Assembly: GCA_937915975.1 (NCBI GenBank)
Contig: CALGGL010000281.1
Span: forward strand, 1-8,362
Reading direction: 5' to 3'
DNA: 8,362 nucleotides
Origin: an uncultured Lachnospiraceae bacterium
GTDB taxonomy: Bacteria > Bacillota > Clostridia > Lachnospirales > Lachnospiraceae
The number at the start of each line of letters is the position of its first letter. Positions within the stretch are counted from its first letter, which is position 1. This document shows positions 1-6,332 of the stretch, piece after piece. Below the pieces are notes generated by a model, which was not told the origin of the DNA, made no database searches, and worked only from the letters and a program-made list of their open reading frames with translations. A program made the translations under genes and the position numbers.

Positions 1-748
1 CCAAAGCTCCGAGCATCAATTCCTCAGAAACTTCGTTAGCACCACCTTCTACCATTGTAAAGCCGTCTTTAGTTCCGGCAACAACGATTTCAAGATCGCC
101 CTTTTCAATCTGTTCCTCAAGGTGTTTCAGACATTCCATATAGGAAGTTCTGTTTTCGAGCCCGGTCAGACCGTCAATATATGCCTGTCCCTTTACAATA
201 CTTATCTGTCTGTCATACCAGTCCGCACTAAAATCTACAGCAACTATTCCGGCAACCTCATGTTTGGAATTAAACACCGGTGAATAAGCACTGTAAAACC
301 TTCCCCAATCATCCTCATAGGGTTCACTATCTACAGAAGGCTCTCCCAAGCTGGCACGATAAAGCGCATCGGTATATACAATCGGTTCTCCGAACTCACC
401 CGGATCATCTATGGTCGGATCTACGGTAAAAACAAATTTTTTATTGCCCATATCACGGATACAATATATGTATTTTAAATCAATATTATCCTGATAATAG
501 GTTAAAATGCGCAGCACTTCCTGATATTCCGGAGTATCCTTATCCCCTGCCTCCAGTACTTCAAGTGCGTCACCATCCAGCATAGCAGCTGCTGTATTGG
601 AGATATCAAGCATACGATTGCGAATCATAGTACGGATAGCATTGCTTGACTGCCTTGTCAGTATTATACCTAAAGTTACATTTAAAACCAGCAAAAAGAA
701 ACCTATTATTATCAAATATTTACCTGTGCGATGTAAATTATTTTTCAA
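1..748 (-). CDS. Membrane Cache-like sensor with start of a GGDEF domain, running into a PNPase-like segment; 3' end outside the window
   Basis: The frame is open from a TTG at 746-748 to the window edge (249 codons). An in-frame TAG at 758-760 bounds it upstream. TTG is chosen because AGAGG lies about 6 bases before it and no ATG precedes the membrane helix. Residues ~11-29 form a hydrophobic helix, an uncleaved signal anchor. Residues ~30-178 look like an extracytoplasmic Cache-type sensor, ending in [25 protein letters not shown]-domain start, DGLTGLENR, follows at ~192. From about residue 219 the sequence changes to [24 protein letters not shown], which resembles PNPase rather than a cyclase, so the GGDEF core is absent. 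The second transmembrane helix normally found between Cache and GGDEF is also missing. It overlaps the upstream EAL gene by 11 bases, implying translational coupling. The parent gene was probably a diguanylate cyclase; the 3' part is rearranged or misassembled. Confidence 0.72.
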   Translation of the reverse strand, partial: MKNNLHRTGKYLIIIGFFLLVLNVTLGIILTRQSSNAIRTMIRNRMLDISNTAAAMLDGDALEVLEAGDKDTPEYQEVLRILTYYQDNIDLKYIYCIRDMGNKKFVFTVDPTIDDPGEFGEPIVYTDALYRASLGEPSVDSEPYEDDWGRFYSAYSPVFNSKHEVAGIVAVDFSADWYDRQISIVKGQAYIDGLTGLENRTSYMECLKHLEEQIEKGDLEIVVAGTKDGFTMVEGGANEVSEELMLGAL

Positions 749-2450
749 ACTTTTCCTCTAATAAATCGATATATTTATTATCTTTAAAGCGTTTTTCAAA
801 CTCATCAACAGGAAGCGGTCTGTCAAAGAAAAAGCCCTGTGCTATGTTGCAATTATTGTTTCTTAGTATCTCTATCTGTTTCATGGTCTCAACACCTTCG
901 GTAATACAATTAATACCTATATCGTGAGCCATTGATACAACAGATTTATATATCTTTTCTGTGGTATCCGTCTCGTCATCATCCTCAACAGGAAGAAGGC
1001 TCCTGTCAACCTTAAGCACATCCCACGGAATCGATCTGATAAGATTAATCGAAGAATAACCGTTTCCGAAATCATCAACAGAGGTATATATGCCCTCCTG
1101 CTGCAGGCTTTTGACTATTCGTTTCAAATCCTTAAATTCCACATCCGTGGTTGTCTCTGTAAGCTCAATTTCTATATAATCATGCGGTACATTATATCTA
1201 TCAATTATCTCAAGTATATGTGTCGTCAAATCCACATCTATCAGATGCTTTCTTGAAAAATTGACGGATATGCGGACAACCTTTTTGCCCTCATCCAGCC
1301 ATCTTCTTATGTCACGGCAGGCAAGCTCAAGCATATGAAAGTCAAGCTTACATATATCCATATTCATTTCAAGTACAGGGATAAATTCCATAGGCATAAC
1401 TGTTTTTCCGTCACTTATCCACCTGCAAAGAGCTTCCGCACCTTCAATTTCCCCGGTAAATACATTTATCTTAGGCTGATAATATGCATGTATTTCATCA
1501 GAGGCTATCGCTTCTGCAAATCTCTTTCTGACCTGCATAACCCTTTCACGACCGCTTGAAAGCTTTTTATCATAAAATACAGGGCTGATGTCCATCTGCT
1601 TTGCCATCTGGAGTGCAGGATAAATTCTCTCCATAATCTTGCCCGGATTGGATACTTCAAAATCATCAGGTATTATAAATGCGCCAACCCTCGCCGATAC
1701 TATTACACGTTTAGTATTTCCGCTTGCCTCATCATAGGAAACAGGTGCACCCGAAAGCAATTTAAATATATGCTCAGACATTTCATTTTCAAACAACATA
1801 ACGAAATTGTCACCGCCCATACGGCACACTATACCGTTATCGCCGACAGCCTCGTTTAACAAATTAAAGAAATTTCGAAGAACAACATCTCCGTTTTCCT
1901 TACCTATGTCCTGATTTATAATGGAAAAATGTTTAAGATTAAAGCATGCTGAGACATAGCCTTTAAGATTATTTTTCTGATTTAATCTTTCAATGTTTTG
2001 CATAAAATAACGAATATTAGGATAATTGTCATCATCATAGTATGCAAACTTATACATGGTATTTTGTAAACGGTTTCTGGCAACTAAGCTTAGAACCATA
2101 CGAAGCACTATATCCACCTTTTCAAGTTCTTCATCATCAAGCGGTTCCTCATCCTTTGCCATATATATAGTTCCTATAATTACCGCATATGCAGGCGTAA
2201 CCACTCTGTTCCTTAAAACTACAACCTCGCCCTTTCCGTTATCAAAGTCAACAAGGATTTCACCTTTTCCTTCCTGTTCGTGACGAGGATTGGTATAAAA
2301 CTCCGTAACGCCTTTAGCAAGCCGAAACATAATACAAAATTCCGACAAAAGCTCTATAAATTTTTCCCTGTCAAAATTATTGGCCCTGCTGGTATAATCA
2401 GATATCTTCTCAAGTAATTCATAATATTTCTCTCTTTTAGTATCGTCCAT
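738..2450 (-). CDS. GGDEF/EAL protein, likely cyclic-di-GMP phosphodiesterase
   Basis: This is a 570-residue soluble protein with no signal peptide or membrane segment. Residues ~25-130 look like a GAF-type sensor domain. Residues ~135-305 form a GGDEF domain whose signature is degenerate (MGGDNF at 211-216, GGDEF to GGDNF), so it is probably not a cyclase and may act as a GTP-sensing regulatory domain. Residues ~310-560 form an EAL domain with the expected catalytic positions: EAL at 339-341, N397 in SVNFS, ELTET at 429-433, DDFGNGYSS at 459-467, K480, E518 in TEGVE, and Q538 in AQGF. It should hydrolyse c-di-GMP to pGpG in the cytoplasm. The frame opens 19 codons further upstream (2507), but the ATG at 2448-2450 has AAGGGGG at 2457-2463 five bases before it, and the upstream extension overlaps the promoter. 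It is first in a bicistron with the membrane sensor gene. Confidence 0.93.
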   Translation of the reverse strand: MDDTKREKYYELLEKISDYTSRANNFDREKFIELLSEFCIMFRLAKGVTEFYTNPRHEQEGKGEILVDFDNGKGEVVVLRNRVVTPAYAVIIGTIYMAKDEEPLDDEELEKVDIVLRMVLSLVARNRLQNTMYKFAYYDDDNYPNIRYFMQNIERLNQKNNLKGYVSACFNLKHFSIINQDIGKENGDVVLRNFFNLLNEAVGDNGIVCRMGGDNFVMLFENEMSEHIFKLLSGAPVSYDEASGNTKRVIVSARVGAFIIPDDFEVSNPGKIMERIYPALQMAKQMDISPVFYDKKLSSGRERVMQVRKRFAEAIASDEIHAYYQPKINVFTGEIEGAEALCRWISDGKTVMPMEFIPVLEMNMDICKLDFHMLELACRDIRRWLDEGKKVVRISVNFSRKHLIDVDLTTHILEIIDRYNVPHDYIEIELTETTTDVEFKDLKRIVKSLQQEGIYTSVDDFGNGYSSINLIRSIPWDVLKVDRSLLPVEDDDETDTTEKIYKSVVSMAHDIGINCITEGVETMKQIEILRNNNCNIAQGFFFDRPLPVDEFEKRFKDNKYIDLLEEKFEK

Positions 2451-2484
2451 GAAATGCCCCCTTCTCATCCCGATTATACTCATT

Positions 2485-2514
2485 ATTATAACACAATCCG
2501 ATAACAATCATCAA
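2485..2514 (-). promoter_or_regulatory. Promoter for the GGDEF/EAL bicistron
   Basis: On the minus strand TTGATG (2509-2514) and TATAAT (2485-2490) are separated by 18 bases, a good sigma-A-type promoter ending 34 bases before the chosen ATG. A second TATAAT lies a few bases downstream (near 2473-2478) but has no good -35. The placement supports the 2450 start over the longer 2507 frame. No c-di-GMP riboswitch fits in the short leader. Confidence 0.7.
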
Positions 2515-2528
2515 TAATTCTTGAAAAT

Positions 2529-2610
2529 CGAGTAGGGAAGATGAAATCGCACCCTACTCGCCGTGCGAGCCGCCGGTCAGCTTCAGCTGACATATTCCTT
2601 TCGGAGGCTC
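2529..2610. other. Compact structured/palindromic intergenic element of unknown type
   Basis: Several inverted repeats are packed into 82 bases. H1 pairs 2529-2537 with 2552-2560 (CGAGTAGGG/CCCTACTCG, 14-base loop). H2 pairs 2557-2561 with 2565-2569 (CTCGC/GCGAG). H3 pairs 2576-2581 with 2586-2591 (GTCAGC/GCTGAC, 4-base loop). H4 pairs 2596-2598 with 2603-2605; on the minus strand its loop is GAAA. An outer helix pairs GAGCC 2567-2571 with GGCTC 2606-2610 and encloses H3. H1 and H2 share bases, as do H2 and the outer helix, so alternative folds compete. It is more GC-rich than the surrounding intergenic DNA and has no coding potential. It lies just upstream of the EAL promoter and downstream of the methyltransferase terminator. 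It could be a dispersed palindromic repeat, a remnant end of an IS200/IS605-type element, or a small RNA. I do not recognise a named family. Confidence 0.5.
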
Positions 2611-2620
2611 TGTACATAAT

Positions 2621-2660
2621 AAAAAAGGCGGCATTCATACAAGCATAATGCCACCTTTTT
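2621..2660 (-). terminator. Rho-independent terminator of the methyltransferase transcript
   Basis: The arms 2647-2655 and 2627-2635 form a 9-bp stem with an 11-base loop, flanked by an A-run at 2656-2660 and a T-run at 2621-2626 (minus-strand sense). Read on the minus strand, the one imperfect position is a G-U wobble. Read on the plus strand it is a C-A mismatch. The hairpin is therefore better suited to ending minus-strand transcription from the methyltransferase genes, whose frame ends at 2705. Confidence 0.85.
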
Positions 2661-2704
2661 CTTTATTGTGTAATTTCATCTATTCTACAACCAATAGATT
2701 TAAT

Positions 2705-3328
2705 TTATTTTTTTGCTAATACCGTAATCCAAGGCTTTGACTTATGATGATCAACCTTAATCTTGGAAAATCCTGCCGCCTTAAGTGCTTCTTCTATCTC
2801 ATCAGACGTATGAGCCTTCATACCTTCGATGATTTTTTCAAATTTAATGCTTGCCTTGTCTGTGCCGTCGGATTAATTTACAATCATAAAATATCCACCC
2901 GGTTTTAATATCCTCGCTACTTCGCCGAAGCATTTTTCAAGTCCCGGCCAAAAATAAATTGTTTTAAATGCCGTTGCAAGGTCAAATTTGCCCTCTTCAA
3001 GAGGAAGCTTGGAAACGTCACCTTCTTTTACGATACATCTTCCTGCTTCTATCTCCTCTTTATTGTATTCAGTTGCTTTTTCAACCGAAAGCGGTGAATA
3101 ATCGATAGCAGTTACATTTGCATCACTATATTTTTTAAGCAGTTCTCCCACATTTCTTCCGCCGCCGCATCCAAGCTCTGCAATCTCCTTTGGTGCAATC
3201 TTGGTCAAATGAGAAAGTCCCCAGTCAGCCATCTTTGCGTGACCACTGTTCATCCCCTTTAGCATCATTTTGCCGAGTGTACCCTCCGGCTTTCTTGTCT
3301 GACTCACATAATCTTTAAATAATCCCAT
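2705..3328 (-). pseudogene. Class I SAM methyltransferase (UbiE/Methyltransf_11-like) with an in-frame premature TAA
   Basis: The ATG at 3326-3328 has AAGGAG at 3336-3341, seven bases upstream. The N-terminal 151 residues hold a typical SAM-binding fold: motif I ELGCGGGRN at 51-59, acidic strand-2 end AIDYS at 74-78, EGDVSKLPL at 102-110, and LKPGG at 141-145. The frame then meets TAA at 2873-2875. The next codons in the same frame read SDGTDKASIKFEKI and end KPWITVLAKK at a second TAA (2705-2707), giving a normal-looking 207-residue protein. The expected codon at the stop is probably GAA, one G-to-T change away, since NESDGTD is a natural continuation. The truncated product lacks the last core strands and is probably inactive. 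The substrate is unknown. It follows the LCM-like methyltransferase by 44 bases in one operon. A sequencing error is the main alternative to a real nonsense mutation. Confidence 0.85.
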
Positions 3329-3372
3329 TTTTTCTCTCCTTATCTATAATTAAAATCAAGTCATAAATAACG

Positions 3373-4206
3373 TTACTTAAACTCAATTTTTATTATCTTC
3401 ATATAAACCATCTTGTCACAAAATTTTATCATCGTTCTGTGCACGCCCTTCACATCATCATATATGTCTCTGTAGCCGCGCATATAACTCTTAGCCGAAA
3501 CGGAATCAAAATTATCGCTCCATCCTTCAAGTTCCTTATAATCCTCAACAGAAAAGAATGCGCCGACATCACTTATACCCGCTTCCTTAAGCCAGGTCTT
3601 TGTCATCATCTTTGCACCCCTCTTATTGCATGAATCAAATACCAGTACACCCTTTGGAAATTTTTCAGCCATAGCCGAAAAAAGCTTTTTCAAAACCTCT
3701 GTCTTGAAATAATAAAATACTCCCGCAGCATAAAATACCGCTCCGTCACCGGCATCTATCTCATCCATCCAGCTATAATCATTTAAATCATAAGCCAGAT
3801 TTTTTTCTCTGTCTCCGGCAGGAAGAAGCTCATTTCTTATAGCTATAACATCCGGCATATCGATATTATATCCCTTACAGGTTCCGTTATCGCACTTTCT
3901 GAATGTATCATCCAAGCCACAGCCAAGATTTACCACAGCTGCATTTGGGTGCTTTTTAAGATAATCCTTTACCTCCCACGCAAGGTCGTATTGTCTTTGG
4001 GCAACCTCAAGGGCACCAAAAAGCCCTATGCCCTTTTCCATCTTTTTTCCTTTTTCGGAAAAATCATAATCCAGCATGTTACAGATACGATTTGCCTCCT
4101 CATCCTTAAAAAGATGCGGAAAATTATCCGAGCAGAGCTTTCTGCCATATAACGGAATAATCAAAGTCTCCTGCACGGTATTTTTTTCAATATGATATTT
4201 CTCCAT
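3373..4206 (-). CDS. Class I SAM methyltransferase, LCM/TcmP-like O-methyltransferase family
   Basis: This 277-residue cytoplasmic protein resembles the leucine carboxyl methyltransferase/TcmP-like family (PF04072, COG3315), which O-methylates small molecules or carboxylates. The SAM-binding motif VVNLGCGLDDTF lies at 91-102. It is followed by YNIDMPDVIAIRNELLP (from ~113), where the Asp after the second strand contacts the ribose, and by FYAAGVFYYF at 158-167. The canonical family motif is GCGLDTRF; here the Thr-Arg is replaced by Asp-Thr. An ATG five codons upstream (4219-4221) is possible, but GGAGG at 4215-4219 lies eight bases before the ATG at 4204-4206, and that Shine-Dalgarno would sit inside the longer frame. 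It is the first gene after a strong promoter and precedes a second, disrupted methyltransferase. The true substrate cannot be read from the sequence. Confidence 0.85.
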   Translation of the reverse strand: MEKYHIEKNTVQETLIIPLYGRKLCSDNFPHLFKDEEANRICNMLDYDFSEKGKKMEKGIGLFGALEVAQRQYDLAWEVKDYLKKHPNAAVVNLGCGLDDTFRKCDNGTCKGYNIDMPDVIAIRNELLPAGDREKNLAYDLNDYSWMDEIDAGDGAVFYAAGVFYYFKTEVLKKLFSAMAEKFPKGVLVFDSCNKRGAKMMTKTWLKEAGISDVGAFFSVEDYKELEGWSDNFDSVSAKSYMRGYRDIYDDVKGVHRTMIKFCDKMVYMKIIKIEFK

Positions 4207-4225
4207 AATCAAAGCCTCCATATAT

Positions 4226-4241
4226 GTTAGTTTTAACTAAC
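4226..4241. promoter_or_regulatory. 16-base dyad, candidate operator in the methyltransferase leader
   Basis: The sequence GTTAGTT-TT-AACTAAC is a perfect 7+7 inverted repeat with a 2-base centre. It lies seven bases upstream of the GGAGG of the LCM-like gene and about 43-58 bases downstream of the predicted start of transcription. The two-base centre is too tight for a good RNA hairpin, so a DNA-binding dimer (MarR- or TetR-like, roadblock position) is the more natural reading. No regulator gene is in the window. Confidence 0.5.
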
Positions 4242-4250
4242 TGCAAACCC

Positions 4251-4290
4251 AAAAAAATTCATCTACTTACCCTTTCGTAGATGCAAAAAA
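4251..4290 (-). terminator. Hairpin with U-tract between glycerate kinase and methyltransferase genes (terminator or attenuator)
   Basis: On the minus strand CATCTAC (4277-4283) pairs with GTAGATG (4260-4266) across a 10-base loop and is followed by AA and a run of seven T (4251-4257). It can end readthrough from the glycerate kinase operon, which stops at 4325. It also lies at the very 5' end of the transcript predicted from the promoter at 4291-4319, so it may act as an attenuator or a 5' stabilising stem. The stem is short and AU-rich, so strength is uncertain. Confidence 0.55.
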
Positions 4291-4319
4291 ATTATAACAC
4301 TTATTTTTATTTCTTTCAA
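4291..4319 (-). promoter_or_regulatory. Promoter for the methyltransferase operon
   Basis: On the minus strand TTGAAA (4314-4319) and TATAAT (4291-4296) are separated by exactly 17 bases, a near-consensus sigma-A promoter. It begins only six bases after the glycerate kinase stop codon. The predicted transcription start is the G at about 4284, giving a leader of about 78 bases before the ATG at 4206. Confidence 0.8.
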
Positions 4320-4324
4320 CATCA

Positions 4325-5461
4325 TTACATCCGATCTATAATATTACCCACTTTTTCCTTTAGATTGTCTAAAGCGACATCCCTTTTTAAAGCCTCCTTG
4401 ATATCCATTTCTTCGGGTGTGATTTGATAGCATTCATCAATCCCGCAAGCTTTAAGCTTTTCTACCGAATCCTTATCAACCAGACCGCCAAACGCAATTA
4501 CTTTTTTGCCATACTTCTTTGCATATTCCGCAACACCCACAGGCACTTTACCCATGACAGTCTGACTATCCAGTTTTCCCTCACCCGTTATCACAAGGTC
4601 AGCCTCTTTAACCCTCTTGGCAAATCCGTTTTCGTTAAGCACTACCTCTATACCGCGCTCTAATTTTGCTCCAAGAAATGCCTGAAAGGCAAATCCGAGT
4701 CCGCCTGCCGCGCCTGCACCGCTTGCGGATGCATCTGCTTTTGGATAATACTTTTTAACAATATCCGCATATTGCTTCATCCATGCATCCATATCATTTG
4801 CCTGCTCATATGTTGCTCCCTTTTGAGGTGCATATACCATACTGCTGCCACTATCACCATATAAAGGATTTTTCACATCACATACTATTCGAAATTCACA
4901 ATCATACAGTTTATCCGTAACATCTTCATCAGATATGCTCACTGTATCTCTTAAGGCTGTTGCTCCAAACAAGACCTCGCTTTTATCTTTGCGAAGGAAA
5001 TGAAATCCCAACGCCTGAAGCATACCTATACCCGCATCATTTGTTGCGCTTCCTCCAATTCCTATTATGAAGCTTTGACATCCCTCATTTATGGCATCAA
5101 GAATCATCTCGCCAACTCCATAGGTGGTAGTATAAAGCGGATTCTTTTTTTCTTCCGGAACAAGTGTAAGACCTGCAGCCTTTGCCATTTCCATAACCGC
5201 ACATCTTTTACCATCCTTATTATAAATGCCATAGGAAGCTTCAACCTTTTCACCTATAGGTCCTGTAACACAGATTTTTCTTATCTTATAATCATGCATA
5301 GAAAGTAATGCCTCGGTCAATCCTTCTCCGCCATCTGCGACTTCAAAAACCTCGGTATTTTCATCTTTGTTATTATTTAAAATTGCTTTACGTACAGCGT
5401 TTCCGGCTTCAAGGGATGTGAGACTCCCCTTGAAGGAATCCATTGCTATCAGTATATTCAT
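4325..5461 (-). CDS. glxK: Glycerate 2-kinase (GlxK/GarK family)
   Basis: The 378-residue cytoplasmic protein has the usual full length of the type-2 glycerate kinase family (PF02595), which phosphorylates D-glycerate with ATP to 2-phosphoglycerate and feeds lower glycolysis. Family signatures are in order: MDSFKGSL at 7-14, ADGGEG at 42-47, GIGGSATND at 134-142, CDVKNPLYG at 194-202, APQKGA at 211-216, GAGAAGGLGFA at 248-258, and ITGEGKLDSQT at 291-301. No key motif is missing. The ATG at 5459-5461 has AAGGA about six bases upstream, placed in the 18-base gap after the preceding gene. It is the last gene of the operon led by the GH13 enzyme. No tartronate-semialdehyde reductase or other glyoxylate or glucarate gene is nearby, so the source of glycerate is not shown here. 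The symbol is by family only; garK is equally possible. Confidence 0.93.
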   Translation of the reverse strand: MNILIAMDSFKGSLTSLEAGNAVRKAILNNNKDENTEVFEVADGGEGLTEALLSMHDYKIRKICVTGPIGEKVEASYGIYNKDGKRCAVMEMAKAAGLTLVPEEKKNPLYTTTYGVGEMILDAINEGCQSFIIGIGGSATNDAGIGMLQALGFHFLRKDKSEVLFGATALRDTVSISDEDVTDKLYDCEFRIVCDVKNPLYGDSGSSMVYAPQKGATYEQANDMDAWMKQYADIVKKYYPKADASASGAGAAGGLGFAFQAFLGAKLERGIEVVLNENGFAKRVKEADLVITGEGKLDSQTVMGKVPVGVAEYAKKYGKKVIAFGGLVDKDSVEKLKACGIDECYQITPEEMDIKEALKRDVALDNLKEKVGNIIDRM

Positions 5462-5479
5462 ATGTTTTCCTTTACTATC

Positions 5480-6331
5480 TCAAATCTCAATATTTTTATT
5501 TATTATCTGAATAAGCATATCATACTCTGTCTTTTCCTTTATGTTGAAATTCCACTTTAAAAATCTTTCTTCGGGCTTATATTTTTCTCTTGTATATTTT
5601 ATACATTGATAGGCTCCCTCGATATTTCCTGCCTCCGAATATTCATTACCGAAAATCACTGTCTTATTTGCGGAATCAATAAGTATGTTTACTATAACAG
5701 GTATAAGCTCATTATTTATCTGTGCCAAATACGCTTCGGTTTTTTTAGCAATCTTTTGTGCATCAAAAATTCCGGCATCAATTATACTTTGGGAAACCGA
5801 ATTAATAAAAAAAGATATCACGGATAAAAGTTGACTGAAAACTCCGTTACATAAGATAATGTCAATGCTCTCTCCTGTCAAATAATCTTCAAGCTCATCC
5901 ATATCAGAAATCATACGCTCTTTTAAATCATCAAGCATATCAGAAATCTTTTTATCATACTTTTCATCGGTAAATTCTTTTCCCTCTGACCTTACATAAG
6001 AAAGAAGCTCGTCACAAAACGATTCTATATCTTCTTCGTAAAGTCCGTTTACGGAAAGTCTTTTTATTTCCGTCTTTTCCACAGCCTCATCGCTAAGACG
6101 TGCCACTCCTTCCCTCATCGCTTCCTCGTCTACATCAATAAGAGTTATGTCTGAAAACGAACAGATAAGCTTGTTAACATCTATATCATTACATCTTCCC
6201 GCACCTACTATGGCAAGCTTTTTCCCCGGATATGACACCACTATATCTGTAAGACTCTCTCGATAATCCTTCCAATCTAAAAATGCCCCCCTCATTATGA
6301 ACTTATCTTTCAACTGCCTGTATATACTCAT
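5480..6331 (-). CDS. Uncharacterised protein with a Rossmann/methyltransferase-like nucleotide-binding fold
   Basis: I do not recognise this 283-residue protein as a named family. It has the layout of a class I SAM methyltransferase: strand plus glycine-rich loop KLAIVGAGRCNDID at 38-51, strand ending in acids ITLIDVDEEAM at 62-72, and DIILCNGVFSQL at 157-168 in the place of motif IV. A charged, probably helical insert lies at ~86-155. No signal peptide or clear membrane helix is seen; ISFFINSVSQSII at ~172-184 is only moderately hydrophobic. The start at 6331 has GGAG four bases upstream within the end of the phosphatase gene, with a single base between the stop and the ATG, so the two are translationally coupled. 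Position in the operon hints at a metabolic or modification role, but no substrate can be named. It could instead be an NAD-binding or non-catalytic Rossmann protein. Confidence 0.75.
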   Translation of the reverse strand: MSIYRQLKDKFIMRGAFLDWKDYRESLTDIVVSYPGKKLAIVGAGRCNDIDVNKLICSFSDITLIDVDEEAMREGVARLSDEAVEKTEIKRLSVNGLYEEDIESFCDELLSYVRSEGKEFTDEKYDKKISDMLDDLKERMISDMDELEDYLTGESIDIILCNGVFSQLLSVISFFINSVSQSIIDAGIFDAQKIAKKTEAYLAQINNELIPVIVNILIDSANKTVIFGNEYSEAGNIEGAYQCIKYTREKYKPEERFLKWNFNIKEKTEYDMLIQIINKNIEI

Positions 6332-6332
6332 A

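Noticed and set aside
646..927. Plus-strand open frame of 93 codons
   Set aside because: It lies opposite the EAL and Cache genes, has no Shine-Dalgarno or promoter and no recognisable protein; the minus strand carries clear domains across the same bases.
2451..2507. Longer N-terminus of the GGDEF/EAL protein starting at 2507
   Set aside because: The extra 19 codons overlap the TATAAT box and lack a Shine-Dalgarno, whereas the ATG at 2450 has a good one.
2451..2520. c-di-GMP riboswitch controlling the GGDEF/EAL gene
   Set aside because: The predicted transcript leader is only about 30 bases, far too short for a GEMM aptamer, and no such fold is visible.
2529..2610. Group II intron domain V or CRISPR repeat
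   Set aside because: The hairpins lack the domain V catalytic triad layout and no repeated spacer pattern or reverse transcriptase is present.
2873..2875. Stop-codon recoding (selenocysteine or pyrrolysine) in the methyltransferase
   Set aside because: The codon is TAA, not TGA or TAG, and homologous sequence predicts Glu there; nonsense mutation or sequencing error fits better.
5000..5308. Plus-strand open frame of 102 codons
   Set aside because: It is the antisense shadow of glycerate kinase, whose conserved motifs run through it on the other strand.
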